Origin: Macrophomina tecta
Taxonomy: Eukaryota; Ascomycota; Dothideomycetes; Botryosphaeriales; Botryosphaeriaceae
NCBI GenBank assembly: GCA_024180945.1
Contig: JAKSGN010000003.1
Coordinates: 1,860,001-1,924,000, forward strand
Direction of reading: 5' to 3'
Length of the DNA stretch: 64,000 bases
How positions within the stretch are numbered: the stretch's first letter is position 1; each line of letters opens with the position of its first letter. Below the pieces are notes generated by a model. The model was not told where the DNA came from and made no database searches. It saw nothing but the letters and a program-made list of their open reading frames with translations. A program made the position numbers and the translations under genes. Shown here piece after piece: positions 1 through 11,841 of this stretch.

Positions 1-1
1 C

Positions 2-2774
2 CATGCGGAGAAGGCCATCATGTCACTGTACGCACTCTCTGCACCCGTGTCAAAGGTGATGCGAGACGGTTCGATCGAACACGTCAAAGCCGAGACCGTG
101 GTAGTCGGCGATGTTGTGCACCTCAACGTCGGAGATATTGTCCCGGCGGACTTGAGGCTTATCGACGGTATCAACGTGTCGACCGATGAAGCTCTCCTCA
201 CTGGAGAATCTCTGCCTGTGACCAAGACTCCTCACAAGATCTTCGACGTCTCCGACATTCCCGTTGGAGATCGAACCAACATGGCGTATTCTGCCACCAC
301 AATGTCTCAGGGACGAGCTACTGGTATCGTAGTCGCAACTGGTGTCGATACTGAAGTCGGGCAAATTGCCGAGATGCTGCGTAGCCGTGGAAGGGTGATT
401 GAAGGATCCAACATCGTCTTCCGCACATGGAACCGTTTCAAGAATGGCGTCAAGGTCGTGTTGGGTCTGGAAGGAACTCCCCTGCAGATCAAGCTAAGCA
501 AGTTCGCTCTGCTCCTCTTCGCTCTCGCCATCCTACTCGTCATCATTGTCTTCTCCGCGGCCAAGTGGGATGTTCGAGGCGAAGTTCTCATCTACGGTAT
601 TTGCGTCGGGGTTGCGGTCATCCCGGAATCTCTGATTGCGGTACTTACCATTACTATCGCCGTCGGCACCAAGGCCATGGCCAAAGGAAATGTCATCGTA
701 AGGAAGCTCTCAGCTCTTGAGGCTGTAGGAGGTGTGACCAACATCTGCTCCGACAAGACTGGCACCCTTACTCAGGGTAAGATGATTGCCCGAAAGGCGT
801 GGATTCCGTCCGTGGGCACGGTAACGGTCCACGACACTACCAATCCATTCGATCCTTCCAACGGATTCGTCAAGATAAACGATTGCGACATCGACATTGA
901 CGATTCCGACAAGTCTCCTCTCATGGACACTTTTCTGAAGGCAATAGCCCTCTGCAACCTCTCCTCTGTCTATAAGTCCTCTCCGGACGACGCCTCGGTC
1001 ACTACAGCGTCAGACGCTGGCTGGGTCAGCGTTGGTGAGCCTACCGAGATCGCCCTCCAGGTCCTCGCCATGCGCTTCAACTATGGAAAGCCGACCTTGA
1101 TGGAGGACGACACTTTGGAACTCTTGGCCGAATTCCCCTTCGACTCCAACTTCAAGCGGATGGCGGTAATCTACAAAGACAAGGCCGACTCCTCGTCCCA
1201 TGCCTACAAGAAAGGCGCCGTCGAGGTCATGCTCCCTGCTCTCCTGAGCTCCGACTCGGAGAAGAATCAGATCGTCGCCATGGCGGAGGAAATGGCCGGT
1301 CAGGGTCTACGTGTCCTCTGTGTCGGCCACAAGCTGGTGCCGGACGACCCCAAGCAACTGACCGACCGTGCCACTGCGGAGGCGAACATGGAGTTCGTCG
1401 GTCTCGTAGGCCTGTACGACCCGCCTCGCCTCGAATCGGCCGACGCGGTGCGCAGGTGTCAGATGGCTGGCATTACCGTGCACATGTTGACCGGCGATCA
1501 CATCAAGACCGCCACTGCTATTGCTCACGAGGTTGGCATCTTGAGCGGTGCTGCTGCGAACGCGCAGTCGGGCTCTGCCATCATGCCTGCTTCGGATTTC
1601 GATAAGCTCTCCGACGAGGAGATTGATGCCATTGAGACCTTGCCCCTGGTTCTGGCTCGATGCAGCCCAAAGACCAAGGTCCGAATGGTTCAAGCAATGC
1701 ACCGCCGGAAGGCGTTTTGCGTCATGACCGGTGATGGTGTGAACGATGCCCCCGCTTTGAGGATTTCCTCGGTCGGGGTGGCCATGGGTTTGAATGGTAG
1801 TGATGTCGCCAAGGAAGCGGCCGACATGGTCCTCACGGACGACAACTTTGCATCGATTGTGAAGGCTGTGGAGGAGGGACGCAGGCTCTTCGACAACATC
1901 CAGAAGGTGAGAACACCGCATTCTGACCAAACTTCCAAGAGAAAATGCTGACATACCCTCACAGTTCCTCCTCCACCTTCTCATCTCCAACATCTCGCAA
2001 GTGCTCCTCCTCCTCATCGGACTCTCCTTCAAAGACAGCCACAACAACTCGGTCTTCCCGCTCTCCCCGCTCGAGATCCTCTGGGTCAACCTCATCACCT
2101 CTTCGTTCCTCGCGCTCGGCCTCGGCGTCGAAGAGGCGCAGCCGGACATCATGCTGCGCCCGCCGCACGACCTCCGCGTCGGCGTCTTCACGCCCGAGCT
2201 CATCATCGACAAGTTCATCTACGGCTTCTTCATGGGCGCGCTGTGCATCGCCGCCTTTACCTCCGTCGCCTTCGGCGTCGGCGACGGCGCCATGGGCGAG
2301 GACTGCAACGAAGGGTGGAACGATACCTGCGGCACCGTCTTCCGCGCCCGCGCCACCACCTACGCCACCCTGTCCTTCTTGCTGCTCGTCACTGCGTGGG
2401 AGGTCAAGCACTTCGCGCGCAGTTTGTTCAATCTCTATCCGCAGCCGCCGGATGCGCCGACGGCGAAGAAGTCGTTGTCGGTGTTCGCGGCGGTGTGGCG
2501 CAATCGCTTCCTTTTCTGGGCGGTCGTCGCGGGCTTCGTCATCACGTTCCCGGTCGTGTATATTCCGGTGATTAATCGCGAGGTCTTCAAGCACCAGGCC
2601 ATCACGTGGGAGTGGGGCATCGTGGTTGCGTGTCTGGTGGCGTATATTGCGGCCGTTGAGAGCTGGAAGGCGTGTAAGCGCCGCTTTGGCTTCGGGACGG
2701 GCAAGTTCAGAATGTTGACGGTTGAGGACGCAGAGATGAGGGCGGGCTTGGCCCCCGCGTTGGAGAAGGCTTGA
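2..2774 (+). CDS. ENA: P-type Na+/K+-exporting ATPase, ENA type (IID), 5' partial
   Basis: Plasma-membrane cation pump that uses ATP to expel Na+ (and K+ or Li+); in fungi it supports salt and alkaline-pH tolerance. The gene enters from outside the window in frame 2, so the N-terminus and first membrane helices are missing. Visible are the actuator TGES motif (about residue 67 of the visible part), the phosphorylation motif DKTGTLT with its Asp at about visible residue 251, a TGD motif and the hinge TGDGVNDAP. A 58-nt intron (1907-1964, GTGAGA...CACAG) lies after RRLFDNIQK; exon 2 (1965-2774) supplies the C-terminal membrane helices and ends in TGA. The IID assignment rests on overall resemblance to fungal Ena proteins; a Ca2+-ATPase of the PMR type is less likely. 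It converges on RIT1, 279 bp away. Confidence 0.9.
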
Positions 2775-3053
2775 TTGTCTTACTCCGACACTACATGTAG
2801 GCGCCGGATTGGGGAAGAAGGGAAGTTGGGACCAAATTGTCAAGTGCGATGAGCCTGGGTTGATGATATCGTGAGCCGTTCATTTCGTATGATACTGGCG
2901 TTAGCTGTGGTTTCTCGCACCAATCCGTTCGTTTACGCATATTACCTGCTTGGTTACAACAGATAGCACCACACTCGTTTAGACACAGAACATACAACAG
3001 AAGAGCGTACTTTTGCCTCCACACACAGTCCTTCCTTTTCTCCGACACAACCC

Positions 3054-5233
3054 TCAACGTGTATACCTCGTATCACTCACATAGTCCTTTCTCGGCCCCT
3101 TCACCACATATGTTACGCGCATACCCTGCCCGCCGTCCCCGCCAAACACGAACCGTGCATCATACACATCCTCGCCGCACGGATGCCACCCCTTCGCCCT
3201 CAATATCCCTTCGCCTTCTCGCTCCTCCTCGCTTGCATCAAACTCCATGTCCAAAAACAGATAATCCACGCTCTCCCCGTCCTCCTTCACGAACCACATC
3301 GTAATTCCCTCACCCTTGTCCACACCTTCTTCTTGGGTCTTGCCTCCGCGATACCTCCACACATACCGCCGCCTCGCCGCGAACTCCAGCCCCCCTTCTG
3401 TCCTGAACGTCCCCTCCTCCGCATACAAGTACTCAGCGTCGTGTCCGGGCGCGCTGGGTGCGCGTGGCACGAAGGTGGCCGTACCGGTGTAAGTGCCGGA
3501 AGGCATGGTGGACAGGGCGGAGGCGAGGGTGCGAGTGAGGGTCCAGGGGCGGGAAGGGATCACGGTAGAGAGGGAGGAGAAGGTTCGTGCGAGGAGGGTG
3601 GGCGCGGGGGCGGAGGGTTCGGCGGATGGAGGAGGCGGTGGTGATGGTGCTGTGGCCTTGGGCGAGTCGCGCGGCGAGAACAGGAACGCGTTGATGGATT
3701 GTAGGGTTGCGCGCGAGGGGCTGGCAGCCGGGAAGGAGGTCATGATCCAGCTGAGGCGTTGGCGGATGAAAGGCTTGGTGATGGCGGTGGTAGGGATTGG
3801 AGAGCGGGTGCCTGGGTGTTTTATTTTTTCATTCGTGAGTAAGTGGGTGGAAGGGTTGGATTGTGGCTGGATGAATGGAGCTGGCTTACCGTCTTGGGCG
3901 GCGTAGAGGCAGAGGAGGGCCAGCGCGACCCCGGCGGAGAGGTCTTTGCCGGTTGGGCAGCAGACGGCGAGTTTGGAGGCGTCTGCGGGCACGCGGTCGC
4001 GCATGAAGGCCTCGATCTTGGGGATCTCGTTGCGCAGATCGCGGCTCCCGAGCTTGCCGGTGCCGCACTTGAGGTAGAGGTAGTTATTCTTCATCCGGGC
4101 TTGAAGGGTCTCATCTGGAGCCTCTGAGCAGGCGATGATGGCGTCGAATTCACCAGCTTTGGCGGCGTCGAGTGTGCTTATGTACAGCCACTCTGTTGGC
4201 GCCACGAGCACCGCGTCCGTGGCTCCACTGCTCCCATTCTCTACGCTTAGTTTTACCAGTTCATTTATAACTTCTGGCAAGTCCGACTCCGGGGTAGAAA
4301 GCAGACGGGCCTTATGCGTCCAGAAGAGTGGTGCGGTGAGGCCACAAGCCCAGCCTTCGCTGTCGTCGCCCGCGCCCTGCACGTACCCGCCCTCGCTCGC
4401 CTCGCCGCCCGGAACGCGCCGGCTCGCAGTACAGCATATGACGGGGTAGAAATCTGGGAAAGAGTTCTCTTCATCGCCCGTGGAAGCGGGTAAGGGAGAG
4501 TCGCGAGTTACCCAGAGCGGACGGAGGGGTTTCTTGAGCTGAGAGCGTAGTCGGGCGAGAGGAAGGTTGAGAGAGGTGGCGGAGGCGACGAAGGAAGGTA
4601 GGCGGGCAGAAATCTGAGCGTGCTCCGAGGGGGAGATGGTGCTGTGAGGCGTGTGCAGGGTGTGAGAGGAGGGGAGGGAGGGGAACAGAAGCGCGTTCCA
4701 GATGGCGCACCAAATGGGGATCGTTTTCGAGAGAGCATCAGGCATTCCTAGCTTGCAGTCAGCCTGTTTGTACAGACCGAGGGAAGATGGTGTTTATGAA
4801 CGCAGCATACTCTTGCCTCTCCTCGTAGAATCGACGATGATGCACCTGTACGGATGTTTTAGTTGTTGAATCGCTGAGGTTGCAAAGCTCGCTCGCTCAC
4901 CTACCCATCATGTTGACCCACAAGCTCAAGAACCTGAATGTTCAGGCGCCTTAGGCTGAAAGACCACTCTCCGGTGTGGCCATCAGTGCTCTTGAAGTAA
5001 GCGCTTGCGGCCTTGTGCTCCAGCGGAATGTACCAGCTGCCACATCTCTCGTTAGCGACCAATGGCCGCTTGAACGCATCGGCGACGGCGCACACGAACT
5101 CCGAGTCATCGTTGATGGAGCGCAGGCGGTTGGAGATGGAGAGAGTAGAGCGCTTGAGGGAGGAAAGGGTGGTGGAGAAATCGGTGGAGAGGACGGGAAA
5201 GATGATGTCCGAGGTCTGTATTGGCTTGGACAT
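3054..5233 (-). CDS. RIT1: Initiator tRNA 2'-O-ribosyl phosphate transferase with DUF6314-like C-terminal domain
   Basis: Rit1 adds a phosphoribosyl group to A64 of initiator tRNA-Met, which keeps it out of elongation. Four exons join in phase: 5233-4905, 4845-4811, 4747-3890 and 3811-3054, giving 659 residues. The introns are 59, 63 and 78 nt; the 78-nt one is a multiple of three without stops, so it could be misread as coding. Family landmarks are ANERCGSWY and KSTDGHTGEWSFSLRRLN near the N-terminus, KRMPDALSKTIPIWC around residues 121-135, a DUSP-like CCPTGKDLSAG at about residues 384-394, and a block ending in RQRLSWIMTSFPAASPSRATLQSINAFL. The last ~160 residues read like DUF6314: GTYTGTATF, a YAEEGTF strand, RRRYVWRYR, WHPCGEDVYDA and a terminal KGPRKDYVSDTRY. 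Yeast Rit1 is 513 residues, so the tail explains the extra length. Confidence 0.9.
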
Positions 5234-6447
5234 GCTTGTGACCTTGCTTGATCCTTCCAGACAGCAACCGGCACTTATAGAGGCAGAGCCGATCTTCCCA
5301 GGGGTGTGCTGTAGTTGATGGAGTCAGCAGGTGTTGGTGCAGTATCGATAAGAGTTGGCGTCCGTGCGCTTGGTGTTGAAAAACTCGGCCGTTACCGAAA
5401 CCCTCGGCTCCTCCGCTGCCGCCAATGCCTTTCCCAAGCCCATCAGCGGCCCAATCCCACCTGCTCCTGATAAATCGAACCGGCCATTATGCCTGGCAGA
5501 CCAGCAGCACAATCTCTCGGCCTACCCGAAGCCAGGATGGCTCGCTGAAGGCCGAGACAGCCACAGTCGCGGCGGAGTGCATCTGGAGCTATTGAACAGA
5601 TGGGGCGTTGATCCTCCGGGATTCAAAGGTGTGATCGGGAGGCTTTGGCGCTCGTACATCTTGCGGCTTACTTTCTGGCCTCTTCGCACATGTGGCTGGT
5701 ACATGATGTCAGTGTCGAGTAGGAACTGCCTCAACCAGGCCGCTCCGATTACTTGCCATCTCAAGGTATCGTAGCACACGCTGGCTACTAGCTTTCCTCC
5801 TATTTTCATTGCATCTGTGATGTTGATTTTTTTTTTTTTTTCCATCCTATGGATCTCCACGCGTACAGACATCCGGCAGTGGCCCGGCTTCCTAAGGCCA
5901 CGCACATGGGTACTTGGAGAAGTAAAATCGAAATTCCTTCCCAAAACAGCTAGCTACCGCAGAAATGCTCTCGTACAGCACTTGGCGATATCCACCGAGG
6001 CGGTCTTTGGCAAGCCAGACCGATCCAACCGATAGAGTGGAGTGGGCCTTCAGGAACAGCTGAACTCTATATTAAGCCATCCCTCGCTTAACCCGTCATA
6101 TTCACCGCTTGGAAGACCCGCCGATTTGATAGCTCAATCCCGCACGCCAAATTCCCGATCCTCCAGCGGGACCAATGAAAAGCATATCGCACGCCTTCTG
6201 GAAGGACGCAGTTGCGGCTGGACGTTTACCAACCGTAATCGATTACCTTGCGTCATGCAAATGTTGAAATGGGGTGAAGAAGCGCGCACGGCCCCCTGAT
6301 ATGCCTCTGGCCCCCACGAACGACCGGCCCTTTTGCCTTGGGCGTGGCCGGGTATAATGCTGTGGGATACATGTATTCTGTTATTTTCCCTTTGCTTTGT
6401 GAAATCAATTCCAAAGTCGATCCATTTTCAAGTGTCACTGCTGCAAA
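5234..6447. other. Intergenic, no supported gene
   Basis: Upstream of RIT1 (minus) and of the lectin gene (plus), so it holds two divergent promoters. Minus-strand frames at 5324-5512 and 5522-5944 are open but match nothing I recognise, and I cannot join them by convincing splice sites. A T-run of about 17 bases lies near 5825-5841. Confidence 0.5.
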
Positions 6448-7432
6448 ATGACGGCCCATCCGACCGCATATTTGCCGACGCAACAAGGCGGAGCCGACCG
6501 AGATGACTTGGAGGCGCAGCACAACACATTATCAGTCGTGAATACTCCAGTTCAACTATATGGACACGGGTGGGCTGAAAGTCTTGAGGCAAAACAGCTT
6601 AGCCTGGGAAATGACGAGAAGTTCATTGCTTTCGACCAACAGCACAACGACAAGTACATGGTAGAAGAAGTAGAAACGCCAGACACTTACAAGGAGACGG
6701 CAAAGGAAAGCCCGGATGACGGAAAGAAGAGGGGCAATATCAGCAAAGCGCAAATATGGGCTATCATCATCGTGATCTTGGTCATCGTCGCCGGCGCAAT
6801 TGGCGGAGGAATCGGCAAGGCTCTCTCGAAGAAAAAGAAGGGCAACAGGTGGGTCGTAACATATATTGAGCTTCCACAACAGAGCACACACTCACACTGT
6901 CTTCAGTTCAACAAACAGCTCGTCTTCAAATGGAGGCACAGCGGCTGCGGCCCAGAGAACAACAATGACGAGCGCCACTCCCACCTTAACCACTGCCTCG
7001 ACAACGACAAGGAAATCGAAGACCACATCCTCCAGTTCGCCTACCCCGACCGCTTGCGTTGCACAAAACGCCACCTACACCACCGCCGCCCTGACTGCCA
7101 CCGCCCAAGGCGATCCCATCACGACATTGCCCTGCAACGTACGGTTTGTATTCCAGAACGACAACAATTTCGTCGTTTACAACGACTCCGATACGCAAAA
7201 TATGAAGGCACTATGGAAGACCAATCATACCGCATCAGATTGTAGCTCCAACTGCCAACTCACATTCGGCAATGACGGGAACCTCGTCAATGAGGTGGAC
7301 GGGACTGAGGTGTGGGATGTGGGCACGGCGGGCAAGGGGGAGAATCTGGTATTCATGAACAAAGCACCTTGGCTGGTGGTTTTGGGGAGTGGTGGGGAGG
7401 AGGTGTGGATGAGTTGGGATGGAGTGGTGTAG
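6448..7432 (+). CDS. Single-pass membrane protein with C-terminal bulb-type lectin domain
   Basis: Two exons, 6448-6848 and 6907-7432, join across a 58-nt intron (GTGGGT...CTTCAG) to give 308 residues. Residues 1-100 are acidic and hydrophilic with no signal peptide. One hydrophobic helix (about 104-122, rich in Ile, Val and Gly) is followed by a basic KALSKKKK stretch, then a Ser/Thr-rich linker of about 50 residues. The C-terminal ~110 residues resemble a B-lectin (mannose-binding) fold: the family pattern QxDxNxVxY appears as QNDNNFVVY and a weaker second repeat surrounds TFGNDGNLV. N-glycosylation sequons (NAT, NHT) and a CSSNC cysteine pair fit an extracellular or lumenal C-terminus, suggesting a type II surface lectin. 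Sugar specificity cannot be read from the sequence. It stands alone, with over 1 kb empty downstream. Confidence 0.8.
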
Positions 7433-8555
7433 TGACAGGGTGGGAATGGGTGAGCCGTCTGCTGTTCTGGTCAGATATCATGGCCTGCTCATGCCATGGG
7501 GGTGAAAATGATAGTGACGGGAGGAGAGGTCTATCTCCCTATATTGATGCTCATAATGACTCAAAATGCCCCAGCGGTTTACAGACCTCATGGCTCAATT
7601 ACAGTTCTGTGTAATGCCCGTTTGCAACTCGAGGTTGGATCGGCCCCTACATAGGCGCGAGATCCAGCGCTGTCGCAAAAATTGCGGCGAAGCCCCACGC
7701 GCAAACTTGACGCGAGAAGGAAATGAGTATTCCTGCAGCCTGAGAAAAAAAAAAAAAAAAAGTCAGCTGAAGTCCGTGATCTCTTTTCAAAAAGCCACGG
7801 GGTTATTTAAACATTTCCCTAGCGGCAGTGTTAATTTTCCTGTGCTCAATGCGAAAAGAAACGCAGGCACCGCTTCTTTTACTACGAAACTGATGAGCTC
7901 ATCCGTAGAAGGCGGTTAGCACGCTTTATTTAGCTTCTTGGGAGGAAAGTAAAAGCTTCATTTAAGTCACAACTGGGCAGCGGCATATCTCTTGCCTTTT
8001 ACGCAAAGGAGAAGGATCATTGCTATGGCGCCAATGCCGTACTCTGTAGGGACGACAATATTCAATACACAACCCAGAAAACAGGAGGCAGAACGCTGAT
8101 TTGGAGCCAGAATACTTTCCCTGACGGGCTTCCGCAAGCCGCTACTCGATGGGACAGCCGATGATGGGCCAGAGTAGTCAACAAACAAAGAAACAAACGA
8201 GTATTTGGTATATCTTTGCTTATAGAATAACCATGAATTGCCTTGAATCTCTAATCATTTTCCACGGTTTGCCAATACGTGAACGCCATTCTCGTGCCGG
8301 AGAGTGAAAGACACAAAACGAAAACGCAGAGGAACCTTGCCCTTGAGGCAAGCATGAATACATCTAGAAGACTAGAGTGAAAAGAGTTAGGAGGCAGGAA
8401 AAAAATCAGTAGAAATGGCGTAGGAAGTGGGTTTGGTAGAAATGTATCATTTACGATAATGATATTTATTGTTCCTTATTCCTGCCAATTTATTCTCCTT
8501 CCGCATGCCACATCCCTTATCGAGCTTCGTTCTCATCGACTCATTCCTTCGGCTC
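7433..8555. other. Intergenic, no gene seen
   Basis: No open frame with recognisable family motifs and no splice-joined model. It contains an A-run of about 18 bases near 7744-7761 and probably the 3' regions of both neighbouring genes. Confidence 0.5.
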
Positions 8556-9462
8556 CTAGTACCAGCACATCTTCCCCAGCACCGTCTCCCTCCATTTCCA
8601 CCTACCCATCACCTTCAAACACTCTATCGCTGTCTCGCGCAAACCACACTCATTCGCCGCTTCCATATCCCCTCTTCCCTCCACCTCCTCCAACACCCCC
8701 TCCACACTCCCTCTCGACTCCTCCCTCACCTCCCCAGGCAACTCAACTGTCATGAAAAGTAGCAAATTCCACCTCCACTCATCATTATCCTTCTGGTTCC
8801 TCAGCGCGTTCCGCACCTCCCCGACCGCCACTTTCGGAAACCGCGCCAATTGCCCCGCACATTCCACGAACGGTGGCCGATTGACGTCCTGCAGCCACCC
8901 GAGCAGATCCGGCACGTGCGGTGCCATCGCCTCCGGAGAATGAACGTATGCGTACAGCGAGCGCGTGGCGCGGCCGTCGCCCTTGGTTCCGGGGGCTCAG
9001 GCAGCGCCGACGAGGAAGCGGAGTAGGTTCGTGGCGGTTTCATGGGTTCCTTCTTGCCCTTTGGGTGCGGGAGTGGGAAGAGAGGCGGGTGAGTGCGGAG
9101 TGATAGGTGGCGAGGGCGTGGAGGGGAGGTTCCGGATGATGCGGTCAAGGATGGCGGTGCGGAATAAGGCGGCGGAGGGGTTTTGGAGGAGAAGGGGACG
9201 GTGAGGGTTTGGGGCATTGGGGAGTTCGGTGTTGCGTGAGCGACGCGGGTGATGATGTGTTTGTGGAGGGCGTCGCGGTAACAGTTGTTCAGGAGGAGGA
9301 TGATGATGGCCGGGAGAAGATGGCCGGGAGAAGATGGGAGAAGCCGGCGTCGGAGAGCGGCGTGAGGAATGGGAGCAATGACGCGTCATTATTGTCTTCG
9401 CTGTCCCTGGAGAGAGACGGTCTGGCATCTGCCTCTTCAACTGGTTGGGTATTGTCCGCCAT
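8556..9462 (-). pseudogene. DUF5071-like gene broken by frameshifts and a nonsense codon
   Basis: Read from ATG at 9462 the protein starts MADNTQPVEEADARP and runs to SHLLPAI, where a 14-bp unit is present twice in tandem (9305-9318 and 9319-9332). The second copy shifts the frame into an early stop; reading with one copy continues as IIILLLNNCYRDALHKHII. A second frame change is then needed to reach AALFRTAILDRIIRNL and ETATNLLRFLV, and a TGA at 8999-8997 cuts that frame before RSLYAYVHSPEA. The final segment (8927-8556) is clean and carries the DUF5071 signature: VPDLLGWLQDVNRPPF, DEWRWNLLLF and a closing IECLK helix. I found no intron that rescues the breaks. DUF5071 has no established biochemical role. 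The 3' part could still be expressed from the internal ATG at 8927. Confidence 0.55.
9305..9332. repeat. 14-bp perfect tandem duplication
   Basis: GATGGCCGGGAGAA occurs twice back to back, followed by a partial third unit. It lies inside the DUF5071-like reading frame, where removing one copy restores a continuous protein. Confidence 0.9.
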
Positions 9463-11841
9463 CGCCGTTGTGTTTTGTTTGGTGGCGCCTTGATTCGCTG
9501 GTGGAAGTGATTAACTTGAGCTGTCGCCAGGCCGGAGATAGAGAGCTATGTTTCAGGTAGTCCCAGCTTCTGGGCGAACACTTACTTTAGGTTCATGTAG
9601 CAATTGCTTAGAATGACTTTAGTGGTGAGCTACGGAGAGCCATCGCTTAAAACACAGCAAATATGATGTCGCTGGCGTTGTGGCTGTGCGCACAATCGCG
9701 CCTGCGTCCCATTTTGGGCCTCGCAAGATGTTTATCAAACGCGGCCTGAGACTTCTTTTAGACGCAGACAGGAGCGCTCCAAAGCATGAGTAGACGGGTA
9801 GTCCCAGTTCGCTGGACAGTGGTGGTGCAATAGTAGTTGATGTCAACAGGTGCAGATGCGCGGCTATCATAACTGCAGAAAAATCTGGCGATAAAGTATT
9901 TATTAAAAGTTCATCGTGATGTTCGAGGCCAAGTACAGTGGGCCATCATAAAGGGGAATAATACTACGTCCAGTGCGTTGAAGAAAAAGTGTGATTCAGA
10001 CCTCGGACAGAGGCACCGAACGGTCGTTCTGCTATGCCATCCTTAGAAGGGGTGGCCGAGATAATTTTCCATGCAATGGCTATCCTATTTCCTTTTGCAC
10101 TTACATCCTGATGACTGGTTCAACTTCTCCGCGGTTGGTGCGAAGTTATCCCCGCTTGATACTGAGCTTTTGGGCCGAGGGCAATGGAATAGCAACACGG
10201 AAAGGGAAAATTAGTGTAACGCTACGAAGAGTCACTACTTTCCGCAGGAAGACACCATGTTTCACTTCCAAGCTGAAGTTTTAACGTTCTCTGTTCCATA
10301 CTTGTTGAAGTTTTGGTGGTTGAGAAATGCTAAAGGTACGGGGAAGGCTTCAGGGGTCCGTGCTGAACCACAACGTCAATGCCTGTTCAGATGTCAAAAA
10401 ACTTTTTTTCTGGAGCTCCACCAGAGCCGGCCATCAACACCACATCCAAGGTTGCAGGGGCAAAAGAGTAGTGGCTCTGCTGGGAATCGAACCCAGACTG
10501 CGTCGGAATCGTTTTACGGTGTTATAGCACCACAACGACGTCTGCTACCTTTACAGCACAGAACCTGATTGGCTATTCAGCTTGTTGATGGAAGTGGAGA
10601 TCGAAGAGTAAGTTTGAATAGGGATTGAGGGGGTTCAGGGAGCTTAAACGGTCTCATTACGCCGTTTATTGCTCCAACACTGGTCAGAGTCTTGGAAAGC
10701 ATCGGGGTACCCTCTCTTTTTGCTGTTCGTCCGTGAGCGGGAGTGCTGGAGAGAACCAGGGGGAACTTACGCAGCGTCTTGAAGGCTTGCAAGTGAATTG
10801 TAGTCTTGCATCATCATGTAAGGCGTCCTGGATTTCCAGCTACACATTTTGCAGATTTCTGGGCACGATCAATTGACAACTGTAGTGTAATCCAAAACAG
10901 ATTACTAGCGTCTGGCGTCGTCGGAATAATCCAACGAGTGGCGGTACAGAGATCGGGGGAAGACTTCAAAGCCTCACGACGGAAGCATCAAGATCGCATC
11001 TCCCCCCAGAAAAAGAAGAAAAGAAAAAAATAAGGAAAAGAGGAGACGGAAAGGAAGGCTCGCGTATGCGAAGGATGTAGGACGTTGGGGAGAGTGCGGG
11101 AATGAGGGTGGCTTATCAGAGCTGCGGGTTGACCAACCACGGTCACGAGACGAACTCGTGACACGTGCAACACCAAAACAAGCTACGACCTACCAACCTA
11201 CATCGTCAGGTTCCGCCACCACAAAGGACATAAGCTGCACTTCTGCCAGGCCAAGTGCTAAGCTCGCACCGAGATATATGGCTCAGCACCGGGAGTTACA
11301 AGCAGGTACCATGCAAACAGAAGGTTGACGTGAGCGCATCCGAATAGAGATAGGCAACCACACGAGCAGACCCTATTGAAGTAATCATTTTCCTTATAGA
11401 ATAATCCTCAGATAGTACAGCGTCGCGAGCTCAAGTAGAGAGGCCAAGCTCGATGCATTTGATCTACAGGAGACACATAACCTGCTTGCGCTCAAATGCG
11501 ACATTGAGCGAATCCCTTGATTCTCCACATCATGCAAGTGGACGGCGAGACTTTCGCAAACACAATAATGAGTTGTGCTCGGAGTATTTGTTGTCCGCCG
11601 CAAGCAGCCTGCGTCCGATTCATGACGTCATGTCGCAACTAACCAAAAATGCGCAGTCAACATCCAAAACAATCTAGTGTCACAGCCATGCCGTTGGGAT
11701 CTGTTAGCTGTCCTTGAGGCTCAAACACGCTGAAATGCATTTTCCAACACCATTTGCCAGCTCACCACCTCCTGCACTATTCCGTCGCCAGCCCGCACCA
11801 TAGCGCCGTCAAGTGCGGAACGGCGCGGCTAGCCACACACC
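9463..11841. other. Long intergenic stretch with one tRNA-like element
   Basis: About 2.4 kb without a convincing protein gene. Short open frames on both strands show no family motifs or consistent splice joins. The only structured element is the tRNA-like sequence near 10.5 kb. A purine-rich AAAGAAGAAAAG tract lies near 11,010-11,035. Confidence 0.45.
10474..10550 (-). tRNA. tRNA-like Pol III element, anticodon unresolved, probably a decayed tRNA gene
   Basis: The minus strand has a perfect T-arm (CTGGG, loop TTCGATT, CCCAG), which contains a consensus B box GGTTCGATTCC. It is followed by an acceptor-like CAGAGCC plus A and, eight bases on, a TTTT run that could end Pol III transcription. 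Upstream are a possible A box (TAGCAGACG...) and a hairpin GGTG-CTATAA-CACC. The matching 5' acceptor strand GGCTCTG is absent within about 100 nt, and the anticodon stem cannot be paired cleanly. A truncated tRNA relic is more likely than an intron-containing functional gene. Confidence 0.35.

Noticed and set aside
8459..8755. Pro/Ser-rich plus-strand open frame opposite the DUF5071 gene
   Set aside because: It is the antisense shadow of a GC-skewed coding exon; no motif or start context.
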